A DNA stretch of 64,000 bases from Melittangium boletus DSM 14713. GTDB taxonomy: Bacteria; Myxococcota; Myxococcia; Myxococcales; Myxococcaceae. This document shows positions 48,708-57,661 of the stretch, in pieces. How positions within the stretch are numbered: position 1 is the first letter of the stretch; each line of letters opens with the position of its first letter. A program made the translations under genes and the position numbers. The stretch covers positions 5,084,292-5,148,291 of the forward strand of contig NZ_CP022163.1 in assembly GCF_002305855.1 (NCBI RefSeq). The letters are read 5' to 3'. The notes below the pieces were generated by a model. The model was not told the DNA's origin, searched no databases, and worked only from the letters and a program-made list of their open reading frames with translations.

Positions 48708-50104
48708 GCTGCCTCCGCCAGGAAGGACTCGATCCGTGCCTGGAAGAATTGGAATTCACTCACCACCAGGTTCAGCTCCGCTTGCCGCAACGCCGCCGCC
48801 GACACCACCAGGTCCTGACTCGTTCCGGCGCCCACCTCGAAGGAGCGGCGGGTGAGCCGGTCGTTCTCGTCCGCCAGGTCGCGCGCCCGCGAGGCGATGC
48901 CTCGCTGCTCCTGGGCCACGTCCACCCCTCGCCTCGTGCGGCGCACCTCCACCGTCGCGGAGCGCTCGAGCGCCACCGCCTGCTGCCGGGCCAGCTCTTC
49001 CTGGGCCCGTGCTTGGTTCACGAGTCCGCCCCGCGCGCCGCCGTCATAGAAGGGTAGAGTGAGCACCGCGCCGATGTTCCAGATGGGCACCCGCGCGAAG
49101 CCTGGATCCACCGTGAAGGCGAGCGCGGTGCTCTGTGCCTCCAGCGTGGGCAGGTATTGCGAGCGGGCCGCCGACACGGAGCGCTCGGCCGCCAGCAACT
49201 GGGCCCGAGCGGCGGCCTGGTCCGGCCGTTCGCTCACGTCCGGGAGCGCCCGGCACTCGCGCTGTCCCTGCGCGAACAATTCCTCCAGGGACAACTCCTT
49301 GTTCAAGCCCACGGGTTGGTTGACGCCGAGCAGCAGGCCCAGCCCATCCCTCGCCTGGCGCAGTGTCTCGTCACCGGACACCACCGAGGCGCGCGCCGAC
49401 TCCGCGTCCTGCTCCAGGCGGATGACGTCCAGCCGGGTGCCCGCGCCCAGCTCCAACCGGCGCCGCGCGAGCGCTAGCCGCTCCAGGGCGGAGCGCAGGT
49501 TGACTCGATTCACTTCGGCGATGCGCTCGGAGGAGGCCACCTGGGCGAGCGCCTGCGCCAGCGTGAGGGTGAGCTGCCGACGCGTCTCGTCCAGGGACAG
49601 CTCGGAGGCCCGGCGGGTCGCGTCCGCCGCGCGCAGCGAATGCACGGACTGGAGGTCGAACAAGGCCACGGCGGCCGTCAGGGTGCCGGTGCCCAGGGGC
49701 GAAGTGGTCGTGAAGGCCGTCGAGCCCGTCCCGGTGCCCACCCCCGCCCCAGCACCCGCGCCCGCGCCGACCTGGGCGACGGTGGGGCCGAGCAGGTTGT
49801 GCTGCACGGAAACGTTGCCATTGAGCGAGGGCAGCAGGCCGGCGAGCGCCACGCGCCGCTGTCCCCTGGCGGACTCCACCCGGGCCAGGGCATTGCCCAG
49901 CTCCGTGGAGCGCTGGCGCAAGAGCTGGAGGGCCTGGTCCCAGGACTCCATCCGCACGGGCGCCGGAGGCACGGGAGCCAGTTGCGGATCGGACACCTCG
50001 GGCTGGAGGGGCGCGGGGGCGACGGGCGCGTCGGCCTGGGCCCACCGCTCTCCGGACGGAAGGGGGGCGTTCGCGAGCAGGGCGGCGAGAAGAAAGGGAT
50101 TCAT
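48695..50104 (-). CDS. TolC-family outer-membrane efflux channel
   Basis: A 469-residue protein with a short signal (PFLLAALLANAPL) and two repeats of the outer-membrane efflux fold, with helix-rich stretches such as RTLTLAQALAQVASSERIAEVNRVNLRSA-type heptads and QARAQEELARQQAVALERSATVEVRR. The mid-protein Gly-Ala-rich stretch (GAGAGAGVGTG) is unusual. It is the promoter-proximal gene of the three-gene RND operon, an order seen in some Gram-negatives. The start at 50104 matches the signal peptide. Confidence 0.93.
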   Translation of the reverse strand: MNPFLLAALLANAPLPSGERWAQADAPVAPAPLQPEVSDPQLAPVPPAPVRMESWDQALQLLRQRSTELGNALARVESARGQRRVALAGLLPSLNGNVSVQHNLLGPTVAQVGAGAGAGAGVGTGTGSTAFTTTSPLGTGTLTAAVALFDLQSVHSLRAADATRRASELSLDETRRQLTLTLAQALAQVASSERIAEVNRVNLRSALERLALARRRLELGAGTRLDVIRLEQDAESARASVVSGDETLRQARDGLGLLLGVNQPVGLNKELSLEELFAQGQRECRALPDVSERPDQAAARAQLLAAERSVSAARSQYLPTLEAQSTALAFTVDPGFARVPIWNIGAVLTLPFYDGGARGGLVNQARAQEELARQQAVALERSATVEVRRTRRGVDVAQEQRGIASRARDLADENDRLTRRSFEVGAGTSQDLVVSAAALRQAELNLVVSEFQFFQARIESFLAEAACDW

Positions 50105-50378
50105 AGACAGGCACCACACAGTGGTGTCGGTGCCCACGCTCCGCCGCTTGCCCGGGACGGATCGACATGGAAGGAAACACTTGGTGCCGACTGGTGAGCA
50201 CTTTCCGGTGGGCAAAGGCGTGGAATGACACACCGTGCCAGCCGACCAGGCGAGCGGCCAGGGGCTCGCCACGGGAAAGCAGCGAGGCGGGCATGCCCCG
50301 GCGATGGTGATGCTGCCCTCGCTCGGGGCCACGACGGTGTAGGTGTACGGCTTCCTCCGCCCGGGGTACGAGGGGGCC

Positions 50379-51296
50379 ATGATTCAGATCGTGGCCTTGT
50401 TGGTGGTCAGCCTGGTGCTGGGGATGCTCGCGCGGCGCAGTGGCCGCTTTCCGGAGCAGACGGCGCCGGTGCTCAACACCTACGTGCTCTACGTGGCGCT
50501 GCCCGCGCTGGTGCTGCGGTCCATCCATCGGCTCACGCTCGCGCCGGAGTTGCTGCTCGCCGCCTTCACGCCCTGGCTCGTCTTCGGGGGCGCCTGGCTC
50601 TTCTTCCGCGCGCTGGGTCCCCGGCTGGGGCTCGCGCCGGGGAGCGTGGCGGCGCTCGTGCTTTCCGGAGGGCTGAGCAACACCGCGTTCGTGGGTCTGC
50701 CCTTCATCGAGGGCGTCCGGGGGGTCCAGGGCGTGACGGTGGCGGTGGTCGTGGATCAGCTCGGCTCGTTCCTGGTGTTGTCCTCGGTGGCCACGCTCTA
50801 CGCCTCGCGCGCGGCCGCGCGGGATGCCGACCTGGGGGCGCTCACGAGGAAGGTGCTGACCTTTCCTCCCTTCCTGGCGCTGGTGGCTGGATTTCTCTCG
50901 CAGGCATGGGCGTGGCCCGGATGGGTGGACGAGGTGCTCGCCCGGATGGGGGCCTCGCTCACGCCACTCGCGCTCTTCTCCGTGGGCTATCAGCTACGGT
51001 TGTCGGGGCTCGCGGGCCGGGGACGCGCGCTGGGGTTGGGATTGGGTTACAAACTGGTGTTGGCGCCGCTCGGCATCGCGCTGCTGCTGCTCGGGGTGCC
51101 GGGTCTGAGCCGGCTCGTCTTCGATGTGTCCGTGCTCCAGGCCGCGATGGGGCCCATGGTGACGGGTGCCATCCTCGCCGTGGAACATGAATTGGACCCC
51201 GAACTGGCGGTCCTCATGGTGGGGGTGGGCGTTCCGATGTCGTTCCTCACGCTCTACGGGATTCTTTGGGCGCTAGGCCCGGTGGGCGTGTTCTAG
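50379..51296 (+). CDS. AEC-family (auxin efflux carrier-like) transporter
   Basis: A 305-residue membrane protein with about ten hydrophobic segments (IVALLVVSLVLGMLA, YVLYVALPALVLRSI, SGGLSNTAFVGLPFIEG, LGFKLVLAPLGIALLLLGVPG-like). The motif SNTAFVGLP is typical of the Mem_trans family, which exports small organic acids or related solutes. AGGGGG 2 bases upstream and the start of the first membrane segment support ATG 50379. It converges with the barrel lipoprotein, 22 bases away. Confidence 0.9.
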   Translation: MIQIVALLVVSLVLGMLARRSGRFPEQTAPVLNTYVLYVALPALVLRSIHRLTLAPELLLAAFTPWLVFGGAWLFFRALGPRLGLAPGSVAALVLSGGLSNTAFVGLPFIEGVRGVQGVTVAVVVDQLGSFLVLSSVATLYASRAAARDADLGALTRKVLTFPPFLALVAGFLSQAWAWPGWVDEVLARMGASLTPLALFSVGYQLRLSGLAGRGRALGLGLGYKLVLAPLGIALLLLGVPGLSRLVFDVSVLQAAMGPMVTGAILAVEHELDPELAVLMVGVGVPMSFLTLYGILWALGPVGVF

Positions 51297-51318
51297 CTTG
51301 GACGCCGCGGGCCCAGGC

Positions 51319-52107
51319 TCAAGGTGTGTAGAGCGTCACGCCGATTCCCGGACGAACCGTGCCCAGGGCGAACACCTCATTGCCCGGGCTCGTGGTCAGG
51401 TTGAGCAGCAGGCTCGCATCCACCGAGAGCCAGGGAAGAACCCAGTACTCCAATCCTCCGCCCGCCGAGAGGGACACGGTGGCGAGCCCGTTCTCGCCGG
51501 CCGTCACGCTGGTCAGTCCCAATCCGCCCGTGAAGTAGGGCCGCGGCGCGGTGTCCACGCTGTCGCCATAGAGGTTCACGCCCACGCCCACTCCCAAACT
51601 GGACGCGCTCTGCTTTTCCACCGAGCCGAGGGTGAAGCCCGCCTCCACGTTGAGCCCCACCCAGTCGGCGACGAAATAGCGCAGGCCCAGCGCCGAGATG
51701 GAGCTCTGGGTCGTTCCGGTCACCGACAGGTTGGTTCCGAACAGGGAGCCATGGATGCCCAATGCTCCCTTGCGCGGACCGTTCACCGGGACGGGCGCCA
51801 CGGGCGCCACGGCAGGGGAGGGCGGCTCCGGTGCGGCGGGCGGCTCCGGTGCGGCGGACGCCACGGGCAGAGGTTCGGGTATAGGAGGAGCGGGCGGCGG
51901 AGCCTCGGGGGTCGAGGTAGGCGCTTCCTCCGGGGAAGGCGCGTTCGCCGCGGGCTCGGTTGGCGAGGCGGGAGCTGTTTTCAGCTGACGCTCACGTTTG
52001 AGTTCGGCGAGGCGTTGCGAGGCGGGCTTGGCCCGAGGGGCCGTCGCACAGCCCGTGAGGAGCAGGACGAGGGAGAAGAGTAGCGGACGCGAGGAAGTTC
52101 TCTTCAT
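51319..52107 (-). CDS. Outer-membrane barrel lipoprotein with a proline-rich linker
   Basis: A 262-residue protein with a lipobox (SLVLLLTGC). A Pro/Ala/Glu-rich linker at about residues 40-110 contains a repeated PEPPAAPEPPAA-type unit. The C-terminal 150 residues are barrel strands (IHGSLFGTNLSVTG, YFVADWVGLNVEAGFTLG, PYFTGGLGLTSVTAG), typical of small OmpA-like or porin-like barrels. Start at 52107 follows from the signal peptide. Function unknown. Confidence 0.8.
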   Translation of the reverse strand: MKRTSSRPLLFSLVLLLTGCATAPRAKPASQRLAELKRERQLKTAPASPTEPAANAPSPEEAPTSTPEAPPPAPPIPEPLPVASAAPEPPAAPEPPSPAVAPVAPVPVNGPRKGALGIHGSLFGTNLSVTGTTQSSISALGLRYFVADWVGLNVEAGFTLGSVEKQSASSLGVGVGVNLYGDSVDTAPRPYFTGGLGLTSVTAGENGLATVSLSAGGGLEYWVLPWLSVDASLLLNLTTSPGNEVFALGTVRPGIGVTLYTP

Positions 52108-52209
52108 GGCGGAGCACGATTCCATACGATGCTCCACCCGGAGATAGGCAGGTTTTATCTGGAGATTCGAATGACCTCGTGACGTCCTTTCCCTGCGCTG
52201 AGTAAGGGG

Positions 52210-52237
52210 GAGGGGCCTGGGCGGCCCCCGGCCCCTC
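52210..52237 (-). terminator. Hairpin downstream of ilvC, probable operon terminator
   Basis: GAGGGGCC and GGCCCCTC (8-bp perfect stem) with a 12-base loop, 18 bases past the ilvC stop at 52255. The tail is C-rich rather than U-rich, so efficiency is uncertain. Confidence 0.5.
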
Positions 52238-52254
52238 GAGCTGCGTTCAACGCC

Positions 52255-53280
52255 TTAGCGCGAGGTGGGATCGCTCGAGTCCTTCTTGGCCTCGTGAATC
52301 CAGGACATCATCTCGCGCAGGCGTCGGCCCACGTCTTCGATGGGGTGCTGGCGGCCCTGCTCACGCAGCTTGTCGAACATGGGGCGTCCCGCCTGGTTCT
52401 CGAGGATCCACTCGCGCGCGAAGGCGCCGTCCTGGATTTCCTTGAGCACCTTGCGCATCTCCTGACGCACGCCGTCGTTGATGAGCCGCGGCCCGCGCGT
52501 GTAGTCCCCGTACTCCGCCGTGTCGCTGATGGAGTGGCGCATCCAGCCCATGCCGCCTTCGTACATGAGATCCACGATGAGCTTCAGCTCATGCAGGCAC
52601 TCGAAATAGGCGCTCTCGGGCTGGTAGCCCGCCTCCACGAGCGTGTCGAAGCCCGCTTGAACGAGCGCCGTGACGCCACCGCAGAGCACCGCCTGCTCGC
52701 CGAAGAGATCCGTCTCGGTCTCCTCCTTGATCGTGGTCTCCAGCACGCCAGCCCGGGTCGTTCCGAGCGCACGGGCGTAGGACATGCCCAGCGCGCGAGC
52801 GTGGCCGGTGGAGTCCTGGTGCACGGCGATCAACGCCGGAGTTCCCTTCCCATCCTGGTAGAGGCGGCGCACCAGATGGCCGGGCGACTTGGGCGCGATG
52901 AGCAGCACGTCCACGTCCGAGGGAGGACGGATCTGCCCGTAGTGGAGGTTGAAGCCATGCGCGAAGAAGAGCGCCTTGCCCCGGGTGAGGTGAGCCGCGA
53001 TGTCCGCGTCATAGATCTGCTTCTGCGTCTGATCCGGCGCGAGGATCATGATGGTATCGGCCCACTGCGCGGCCTCGGCGACCGAGCTCACCTTGAGCCC
53101 CGCCGCCTCCGCCTTGCTTCGCGAGCGGCTGGCGGCATGCAATCCCACTCGCACCTCCACTCCCGAGTCCTTGAGGTTGAGCGCGTGGGCGTGACCCTGG
53201 CTTCCATAGCCAATGATCGCGACCTTGCGAGCGCGGATGGGTTCGAGGGAGGCGTCTTTGTCGTAATAGATCGTCGTCAT
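52255..53280 (-). CDS. ilvC: Ketol-acid reductoisomerase (class I)
   Basis: A 341-residue NADPH enzyme converting acetolactate or acetohydroxybutyrate to the dihydroxy acids of valine and isoleucine synthesis. Visible are [19 protein letters not shown] (dinucleotide motif), [12 protein letters not shown], and the C-terminal knot region with [11 protein letters not shown]. Length fits class I. It is the last gene of the ilvB-ilvN-ilvE-ilvC operon, 68 bases after ilvE. Confidence 0.97.
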   Translation of the reverse strand: MTTIYYDKDASLEPIRARKVAIIGYGSQGHAHALNLKDSGVEVRVGLHAASRSRSKAEAAGLKVSSVAEAAQWADTIMILAPDQTQKQIYDADIAAHLTRGKALFFAHGFNLHYGQIRPPSDVDVLLIAPKSPGHLVRRLYQDGKGTPALIAVHQDSTGHARALGMSYARALGTTRAGVLETTIKEETETDLFGEQAVLCGGVTALVQAGFDTLVEAGYQPESAYFECLHELKLIVDLMYEGGMGWMRHSISDTAEYGDYTRGPRLINDGVRQEMRKVLKEIQDGAFAREWILENQAGRPMFDKLREQGRQHPIEDVGRRLREMMSWIHEAKKDSSDPTSR

Positions 53281-53348
53281 CTGGGTGGTCCTTGGTGGTG
53301 GGGGGGATTACGGAAGGGGGGCTGCGTTTTGACGCGGAGGGGGGGCCG

Positions 53349-54269
53349 TCACTTGCTGGGCACGTAGGTCAACCACTTGGCGGATCGCGGCAGCTCACCG
53401 CGCACGGAGGCGTGGTAGGCCTGTTGCAGCTTCCGGGTGATGGGACCGGTGCGGCCATTGCCGATGGTGCGGAAGTCAATCTCGCGCAGGCCCACGACCT
53501 CGGCGGCGGTGCCGGTGACGAAGACCTCGTCGGCCGTGTAGAGCTGGTCGCGGGAGATGGGCTGGGCGATGACCTCCATGCCCATGTCCCGCGCCAGGAT
53601 CATCACCGTGTCCCGGGTGATGCCCTCGAGGATCTGCGCATCCGGAGGGGTCAGCAGCTTGCCATCCCGGACGAGGAAGATGTTCTCGCCCGTGCACTCG
53701 GCCACCATGCCCTGGGTGTCCAGCATGATGGCCTCGTCGAAGCCCAGTCGGACCGACTCCGTCTTCGCGAGCACCGAGTTGGGATAGTTTCCGGCGACCT
53801 TCGACTTGGTCAGCGACACGTTGGGGTGGTGGCGCGTGTACGAGGAGACGTTGGCGCGGACACCGTTCTCGGTGGCTTCCGGCCCGAGGTAGGCGTTCCA
53901 CTGCCACACCGCGATGCCCACCTGGGCCTGTCCTCCATCCAGGTTGAGATTCCAACCTCCGGCGCCGAGGTAGATGAGCGGGCGGATGTAACACTCCTCA
54001 TGGCCATTGGCGCGAACCGTCTCCACACAGGCCTCGATGAGCTGGCCCGCGGTGAAGGGCAGCTCACGCCAGCCCATGACCGTCGCGGACTTGAGGAGCC
54101 GCTCCATGTGCTCGCGCAGGCGGAAGATGGCGGGACCGTTCACCGCGCGGTAGCAGCGGATGCCCTCGAACACCGCCATGCCATAGTGCACCGCGGGCGT
54201 GAGGAAGGGCATCTGTACCTCCGCCCCGTTCATCAACTTCCCGTTGATCCAGATGTATTTGCTTTGCAT
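53349..54269 (-). CDS. ilvE: Branched-chain amino-acid aminotransferase
   Basis: A 306-residue fold-type IV PLP aminotransferase. The core SKVAGNYPNSVLAKTESVRLGFDEAI holds the PLP Lys, followed by ECTGENIFLVRDGKL and the second half motif TRDTVMILARDMG. It makes the final transamination to valine, leucine and isoleucine. ATG 54269 is chosen because the protein begins directly in the family pattern (YIWINGKLM). It is third in the operon, 47 bases after ilvN. Confidence 0.96.
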   Translation of the reverse strand: MQSKYIWINGKLMNGAEVQMPFLTPAVHYGMAVFEGIRCYRAVNGPAIFRLREHMERLLKSATVMGWRELPFTAGQLIEACVETVRANGHEECYIRPLIYLGAGGWNLNLDGGQAQVGIAVWQWNAYLGPEATENGVRANVSSYTRHHPNVSLTKSKVAGNYPNSVLAKTESVRLGFDEAIMLDTQGMVAECTGENIFLVRDGKLLTPPDAQILEGITRDTVMILARDMGMEVIAQPISRDQLYTADEVFVTGTAAEVVGLREIDFRTIGNGRTGPITRKLQQAYHASVRGELPRSAKWLTYVPSK

Positions 54270-54316
54270 ATGTGTGCTTTCTCTCCAGCGCGATGCGGCG
54301 GATGTCGGTTCGTGTC

Positions 54317-54865
54317 TCAGGCGGCCCGCTCGGGCGGCTCTCCGGGGGGCGTATCCAGCAGGTCGGCGAGCGCGGACTCGGCTCCGCGCGCCATCGCCAC
54401 CGCTCCGGTGCGCACCAGCTCGATGATTCCCTGGGGGCGCAGCACCTCGATGAGCCCGTCGATCTTGTCGGGCGTGCCGGTGAGCTCCAGCATCACCGAG
54501 GTCGGGGTCACGTCGATGGCGCGGGCCCGGAACACCTCGCACAGTTGGAGCACCTTGGAGCGGCTCTCCTCGTTGGCGCGCACCTTGATGAGGGCCAGTT
54601 CGCGCGCCACCTGGCCTTGCGCCGTGACGTGCTCCACGTAGAGGACGTTGATGAGCTTGTAGAGATTGGCCTCGAGCAGCCGCGCCTCGCGCTCATCCGC
54701 CTGCACCACCAGGGTGATGCGCGAGATGGCGGAGCGCTCGGTCCGCGCCACGTTGAGCGAGTCGATGTTGTAGGCCCGGCGCCGGAAGAGCGAGATGACC
54801 CGGTTGAGGACACCGGGGCGATCCTCCACATGGGCAATGAAGGTACGTTGTTGGATGGGGCTCAT
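54317..54865 (-). CDS. ilvN: Acetolactate synthase small regulatory subunit
   Basis: A 182-residue regulatory subunit with an N-terminal ACT domain (FIAHVEDRPGVLNRVISLFRRRAYNIDSLNVARTE), which binds valine for feedback control, and a C-terminal IlvH-type domain (ELTGTPDKIDGLIEVLRPQGIIELVRTGAVAMAR). It starts 13 bases after ilvB stop, so the holoenzyme genes are paired. Confidence 0.95.
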   Translation of the reverse strand: MSPIQQRTFIAHVEDRPGVLNRVISLFRRRAYNIDSLNVARTERSAISRITLVVQADEREARLLEANLYKLINVLYVEHVTAQGQVARELALIKVRANEESRSKVLQLCEVFRARAIDVTPTSVMLELTGTPDKIDGLIEVLRPQGIIELVRTGAVAMARGAESALADLLDTPPGEPPERAA

Positions 54866-54878
54866 GGGTATGGGTTCC

Positions 54879-56678
54879 TCAGACGGCTCCGCTGTTCCAG
54901 GGGGTGCTTCCGCCCGTCACGCCACCTTCGGTGGGGCGGCGGATCATGTCTCCGAGGTCCGCGCCCGTTGGCACCATGGGGTAGACGCTGTCCTCCTTCT
55001 CCACGGTGAAGTCGATGACCGTGGTGCCGGAGTGGGCTCGTGCGCGAGCCACCGCCTCGGGGATGTCCTCGCGGCGGGTGACGCGCAGGCCGGCCAGGCC
55101 GTGCGCCTCGGCCAGCTTCACGAAGTCGGGGTTGTGCAACGTGGTGGCGCTGTAGCGGTTCTCGTAGAAGAACTGCTGCCACTGCCGCACCATGCCCAGG
55201 TAGCCATTGTTGATGATGGCCACGTGAATCTTGATGCCTTCCTGGGCGCAGGTGGACAGCTCGGCCGCCGACATCTGGAAGCCACCGTCACCCACCACCA
55301 CCCAGAGTTCCTCGCCGGGCCGCGCGAGCCGTGCGCCAATGGCCGCTGGCAGCGAGAAGCCCATGGTCCCCAGTCCTCCCGAGGTGATGAGCTGCCGGGG
55401 GTGGTCGTGCCGGTAGTACTGGGCTTCCCACATTTGATGTTGGCCCACGTCGGTGACCATGAGCGCCTTGCCCTGGGTCAGCCACCACAGGTCATGGATG
55501 ACGTGAGCGGCGTGGAGCCGGCCGTTGGACGGCACGTATTGGATGTCTCGCACCGCCGAGTCGCCCTTGAGCGAGTTGATGTGCTTCACCCAGGGCTCGC
55601 AGGTGCGCTGCTGGATGCGGGGGAGCAGCTGCGTGAGCGTCCGGCGGAGGTCTCCCACCAGGCCCACGTCCACCGTGACGTTCTTGTTGATCTCGGAGGG
55701 ATCGATCTCGATGTGGATCTTCCGGGCCTTGCGCGCGAACATCTTGAGGTTGCCCGTCACCCGGTCGTCGAAGCGCATGCCCAGGGCGATGAGCAGGTCC
55801 GCCTCCTGGATGGAGGTGTTGACCCAGGCTTCTCCATGCATGCCCATCATTCCGAGGCTGAGGGGGTGGGTCGCCGGGAAGCCGCCCAATCCAAGCAGGG
55901 TGCTCGCCACCGGAATGCCCGTCTTCTCCACCAAATCCATCAGGAGGTGCGAGGCCTCGGACTTGACGATGCCGTGGCCCGCGAGGATGAGGGGCCGCTC
56001 GGCCGCGGCGATGAGCTCGGCGGCGCGCTCCAACTCCTCCTTCGAGGGCTGGTGCTCCGGACGATAGCCCGGCAAGCGCACCTCACGTGCCCGCCAGTCC
56101 ACGGCGGTGCTGGCCTGCTGCGCGTCCTTGGTGATGTCCACGAGCACGGGCCCGGGGCGGCCGGAGCGGGCGATGAAGAACGCCTCTCGGAGCGTCGGCG
56201 CGATGTCCTCGGCTCGCGTCACCAGGTAGTTGTGCTTGGTGATGGGAAGGGTGACGCCCGTGATGTCCGTTTCCTGGAAGGCGTCGCTGCCCAGCAGCGT
56301 GGAGGACACCTGCCCGGTGATGCAGACGATGGGAGACGAGTCCAGCATCGCGGTGGCGATGCCCGTCACCAGGTTGGTGGCGCCCGGACCCGAGGTGGCC
56401 ATGCACACACCCACCTTTCCCGAGGCGCGCGCATAGCCATCCGCCATGTGTGCCGCGGCCTGCTCGTGGCGCACGAGCACATGGCGGATCGGCCGCTGAT
56501 GCATGGCATCGTAGATGGGCATGATGGCCCCACCCGGATAACCAAACACGACCTCGACCCCCTCGCTGGCGAGGACGTCCCAGACGATCTCGGCGCCCGT
56601 GCGTTTCGTCGCGCCAGAGGCATGGTCCTGGGGGGGGGTTCCCTGTGCTGCCTTGGCGGTTGTTTCGGGTTTCGTCAT
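54879..56678 (-). CDS. ilvB: Acetolactate synthase large catalytic subunit
   Basis: A 599-residue thiamine-diphosphate enzyme that joins two pyruvates (or pyruvate and 2-oxobutyrate), the first common step of branched-chain synthesis. Visible are the catalytic-Glu segment VLVRHEQAAAHMADGYARASG, the FAD/substrate region and the ThDP motif GDGGFQMSAAELSTCAQEGIKIH...NNGYLGMVRQWQ. GGAGG before ATG 56678 fixes the start. Upstream lies a leader peptide and attenuator. Confidence 0.97.
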   Translation of the reverse strand: MTKPETTAKAAQGTPPQDHASGATKRTGAEIVWDVLASEGVEVVFGYPGGAIMPIYDAMHQRPIRHVLVRHEQAAAHMADGYARASGKVGVCMATSGPGATNLVTGIATAMLDSSPIVCITGQVSSTLLGSDAFQETDITGVTLPITKHNYLVTRAEDIAPTLREAFFIARSGRPGPVLVDITKDAQQASTAVDWRAREVRLPGYRPEHQPSKEELERAAELIAAAERPLILAGHGIVKSEASHLLMDLVEKTGIPVASTLLGLGGFPATHPLSLGMMGMHGEAWVNTSIQEADLLIALGMRFDDRVTGNLKMFARKARKIHIEIDPSEINKNVTVDVGLVGDLRRTLTQLLPRIQQRTCEPWVKHINSLKGDSAVRDIQYVPSNGRLHAAHVIHDLWWLTQGKALMVTDVGQHQMWEAQYYRHDHPRQLITSGGLGTMGFSLPAAIGARLARPGEELWVVVGDGGFQMSAAELSTCAQEGIKIHVAIINNGYLGMVRQWQQFFYENRYSATTLHNPDFVKLAEAHGLAGLRVTRREDIPEAVARARAHSGTTVIDFTVEKEDSVYPMVPTGADLGDMIRRPTEGGVTGGSTPWNSGAV

Positions 56679-56715
56679 TGCGCCTCCACTGCGAACCTCG
56701 AGGAGATTGAGGGCG

Positions 56716-56768
56716 CTGGAAAACGAAAACCCCGCCACCGTTTCCGGGGGCGGGGTTTTTCGTTCCAG
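56716..56768 (-). terminator. ilvB attenuator (rho-independent terminator)
   Basis: On the minus strand, arms at 56768-56749 and 56736-56716 form a near-perfect stem whose core is ACCCCGCC/GGCGGGGT, followed by a U-rich UUUUCGUUUU. Its loop contains AAACGGUGG (56743-56735), which is exactly complementary to the end of the leader-peptide coding sequence, CCACCGUUU (56798-56790). The two pairings overlap by the last two bases, so only one can form fully. Confidence 0.8.
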
Positions 56769-56769
56769 C

Positions 56770-56784
56770 CTGGATGTCATCCAG
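56770..56784 (-). promoter_or_regulatory. Palindrome between leader stop and attenuator
   Basis: CTGGATG-T-CATCCAG, a 15-base hairpin just 2 bases after the leader stop codon (56787-56789). It may serve as the pause hairpin or as a spacer stem in the attenuation switch. Confidence 0.55.
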
Positions 56785-56786
56785 TC

Positions 56787-56930
56787 TCAAAACGGTGGTC
56801 CGCTCCCATGAACGATGGGCCGTACAAGTACCAGGGCGACAAGGGCCCCTAGCACCCGCACGAGCGAACGCACACCAAGGCCCAGGGCCAGGCGCGGGGT
56901 CGACTCGAGGAGGGAGAAGGGGTTCGTCAT
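56787..56930 (-). CDS. Leu/Val-rich leader peptide of the ilv operon
   Basis: A 47-residue reading frame ahead of ilvB with 10 Leu, 7 Val and 1 Ile, most in the segment LGLGVRSLVRVLGALVALVLV and before a final PIVHGSGPPF. Its stop lies 19 bases before the terminator stem. This is the plan of the classical ilv leader peptides, in which ribosomes stall on scarce branched-chain codons. The ribosome-binding site is weak. The start at 56930 is the best ATG; a longer frame begins at 56990. Confidence 0.7.
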   Translation of the reverse strand: MTNPFSLLESTPRLALGLGVRSLVRVLGALVALVLVRPIVHGSGPPF

Positions 56931-57028
56931 CTGGGGTTGGGCTGGGTTGGACCGGATGACATCATGCGCCAACTCGGTCCTCGGTTGCAAATCCTTTGGC
57001 TAAAGCCCGTGTGTCCGCTCTCGCGGCT

Positions 57029-57244
57029 CTATGCGAACGCCTCGGTGGCGTAAGCGATCTCCAGACCGTTCTCGTGCATTCGCAGCCGGGGACGCGACAG
57101 CCAATGGCAATGGGGGCAGTAGCTGTGCGCGCCGCCACCCGGCGTCTTCCGGATGTTCACCGCGCCACCGCACAGCATGCAGCCCTCGGGGAGGATGAAT
57201 TCGGCGATGCCCTCGCCGGCCTTCTTCTCAGGTGAACCGTTCAT
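57029..57244 (-). CDS. Small zinc-ribbon-like protein, 71 residues
   Basis: A 71-residue protein with CMLC (residues 22-25) and CPHC (43-46), spaced as in a zinc ribbon. It is basic and has no signal peptide. It may bind nucleic acid or protein; the function is not readable. The ribosome-binding site is poor, so expression may be low. Confidence 0.65.
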   Translation of the reverse strand: MNGSPEKKAGEGIAEFILPEGCMLCGGAVNIRKTPGGGAHSYCPHCHWLSRPRLRMHENGLEIAYATEAFA

Positions 57245-57370
57245 GTCTTTACACGTAACGCAGCATTCGCCGACCACAAGGTACCCGGGTCGCATTGCGT
57301 GGCTTCCTCGGAGGGCAAGCGGGCCGCTGAGGGGTTCCGGAGCGAGGGCGCACCTGCTAGGACTCCCCTC

Positions 57371-57655
57371 ATGAGCAACGGCAAGAACTACACCCCGCGT
57401 CCCCACCGTGAGCCCATTACCCGCGAGACGGATCCGGGCGGCCGGTGGTCGACGCAGTTTCCGGACATGATGGGCTACAAGAGCCAGGGCGGGGGCAAGG
57501 TGCCCGCGGACTTCGAGTGGAAGTCGAGCCCCAAGCAGGCTCAGGAGGAACTGACGCCCGAGACGCTCATGTCGCGCTACCACCAGCGCGTCGTCCCTCG
57601 TCTGGCCACGCCCCCCGGCGCGCCCGCGCTGCCCGAGGACGCCACCAAGAAGTAG
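57371..57655 (+). CDS. Hypothetical protein, 94 residues
   Basis: A 94-residue hydrophilic protein (MSNGKNYTPRPHREPITRE..., Lys/Arg/Pro-rich, ending APALPEDATKK) with a Trp-containing FEWKSSPKQAQEE middle. It lacks signal, membrane or metal motifs. I do not recognise the family. It is convergent with the following gene, ending 6 bases from its stop. Confidence 0.55.
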   Translation: MSNGKNYTPRPHREPITRETDPGGRWSTQFPDMMGYKSQGGGKVPADFEWKSSPKQAQEELTPETLMSRYHQRVVPRLATPPGAPALPEDATKK

Positions 57656-57661
57656 CCCGCC

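Noticed and set aside
51835..51890. Tandem GGCGGCTCCGGTGCGGCGG-type repeat
   Set aside because: It encodes the Pro/Ala linker of the barrel lipoprotein and is explained by that coding function.
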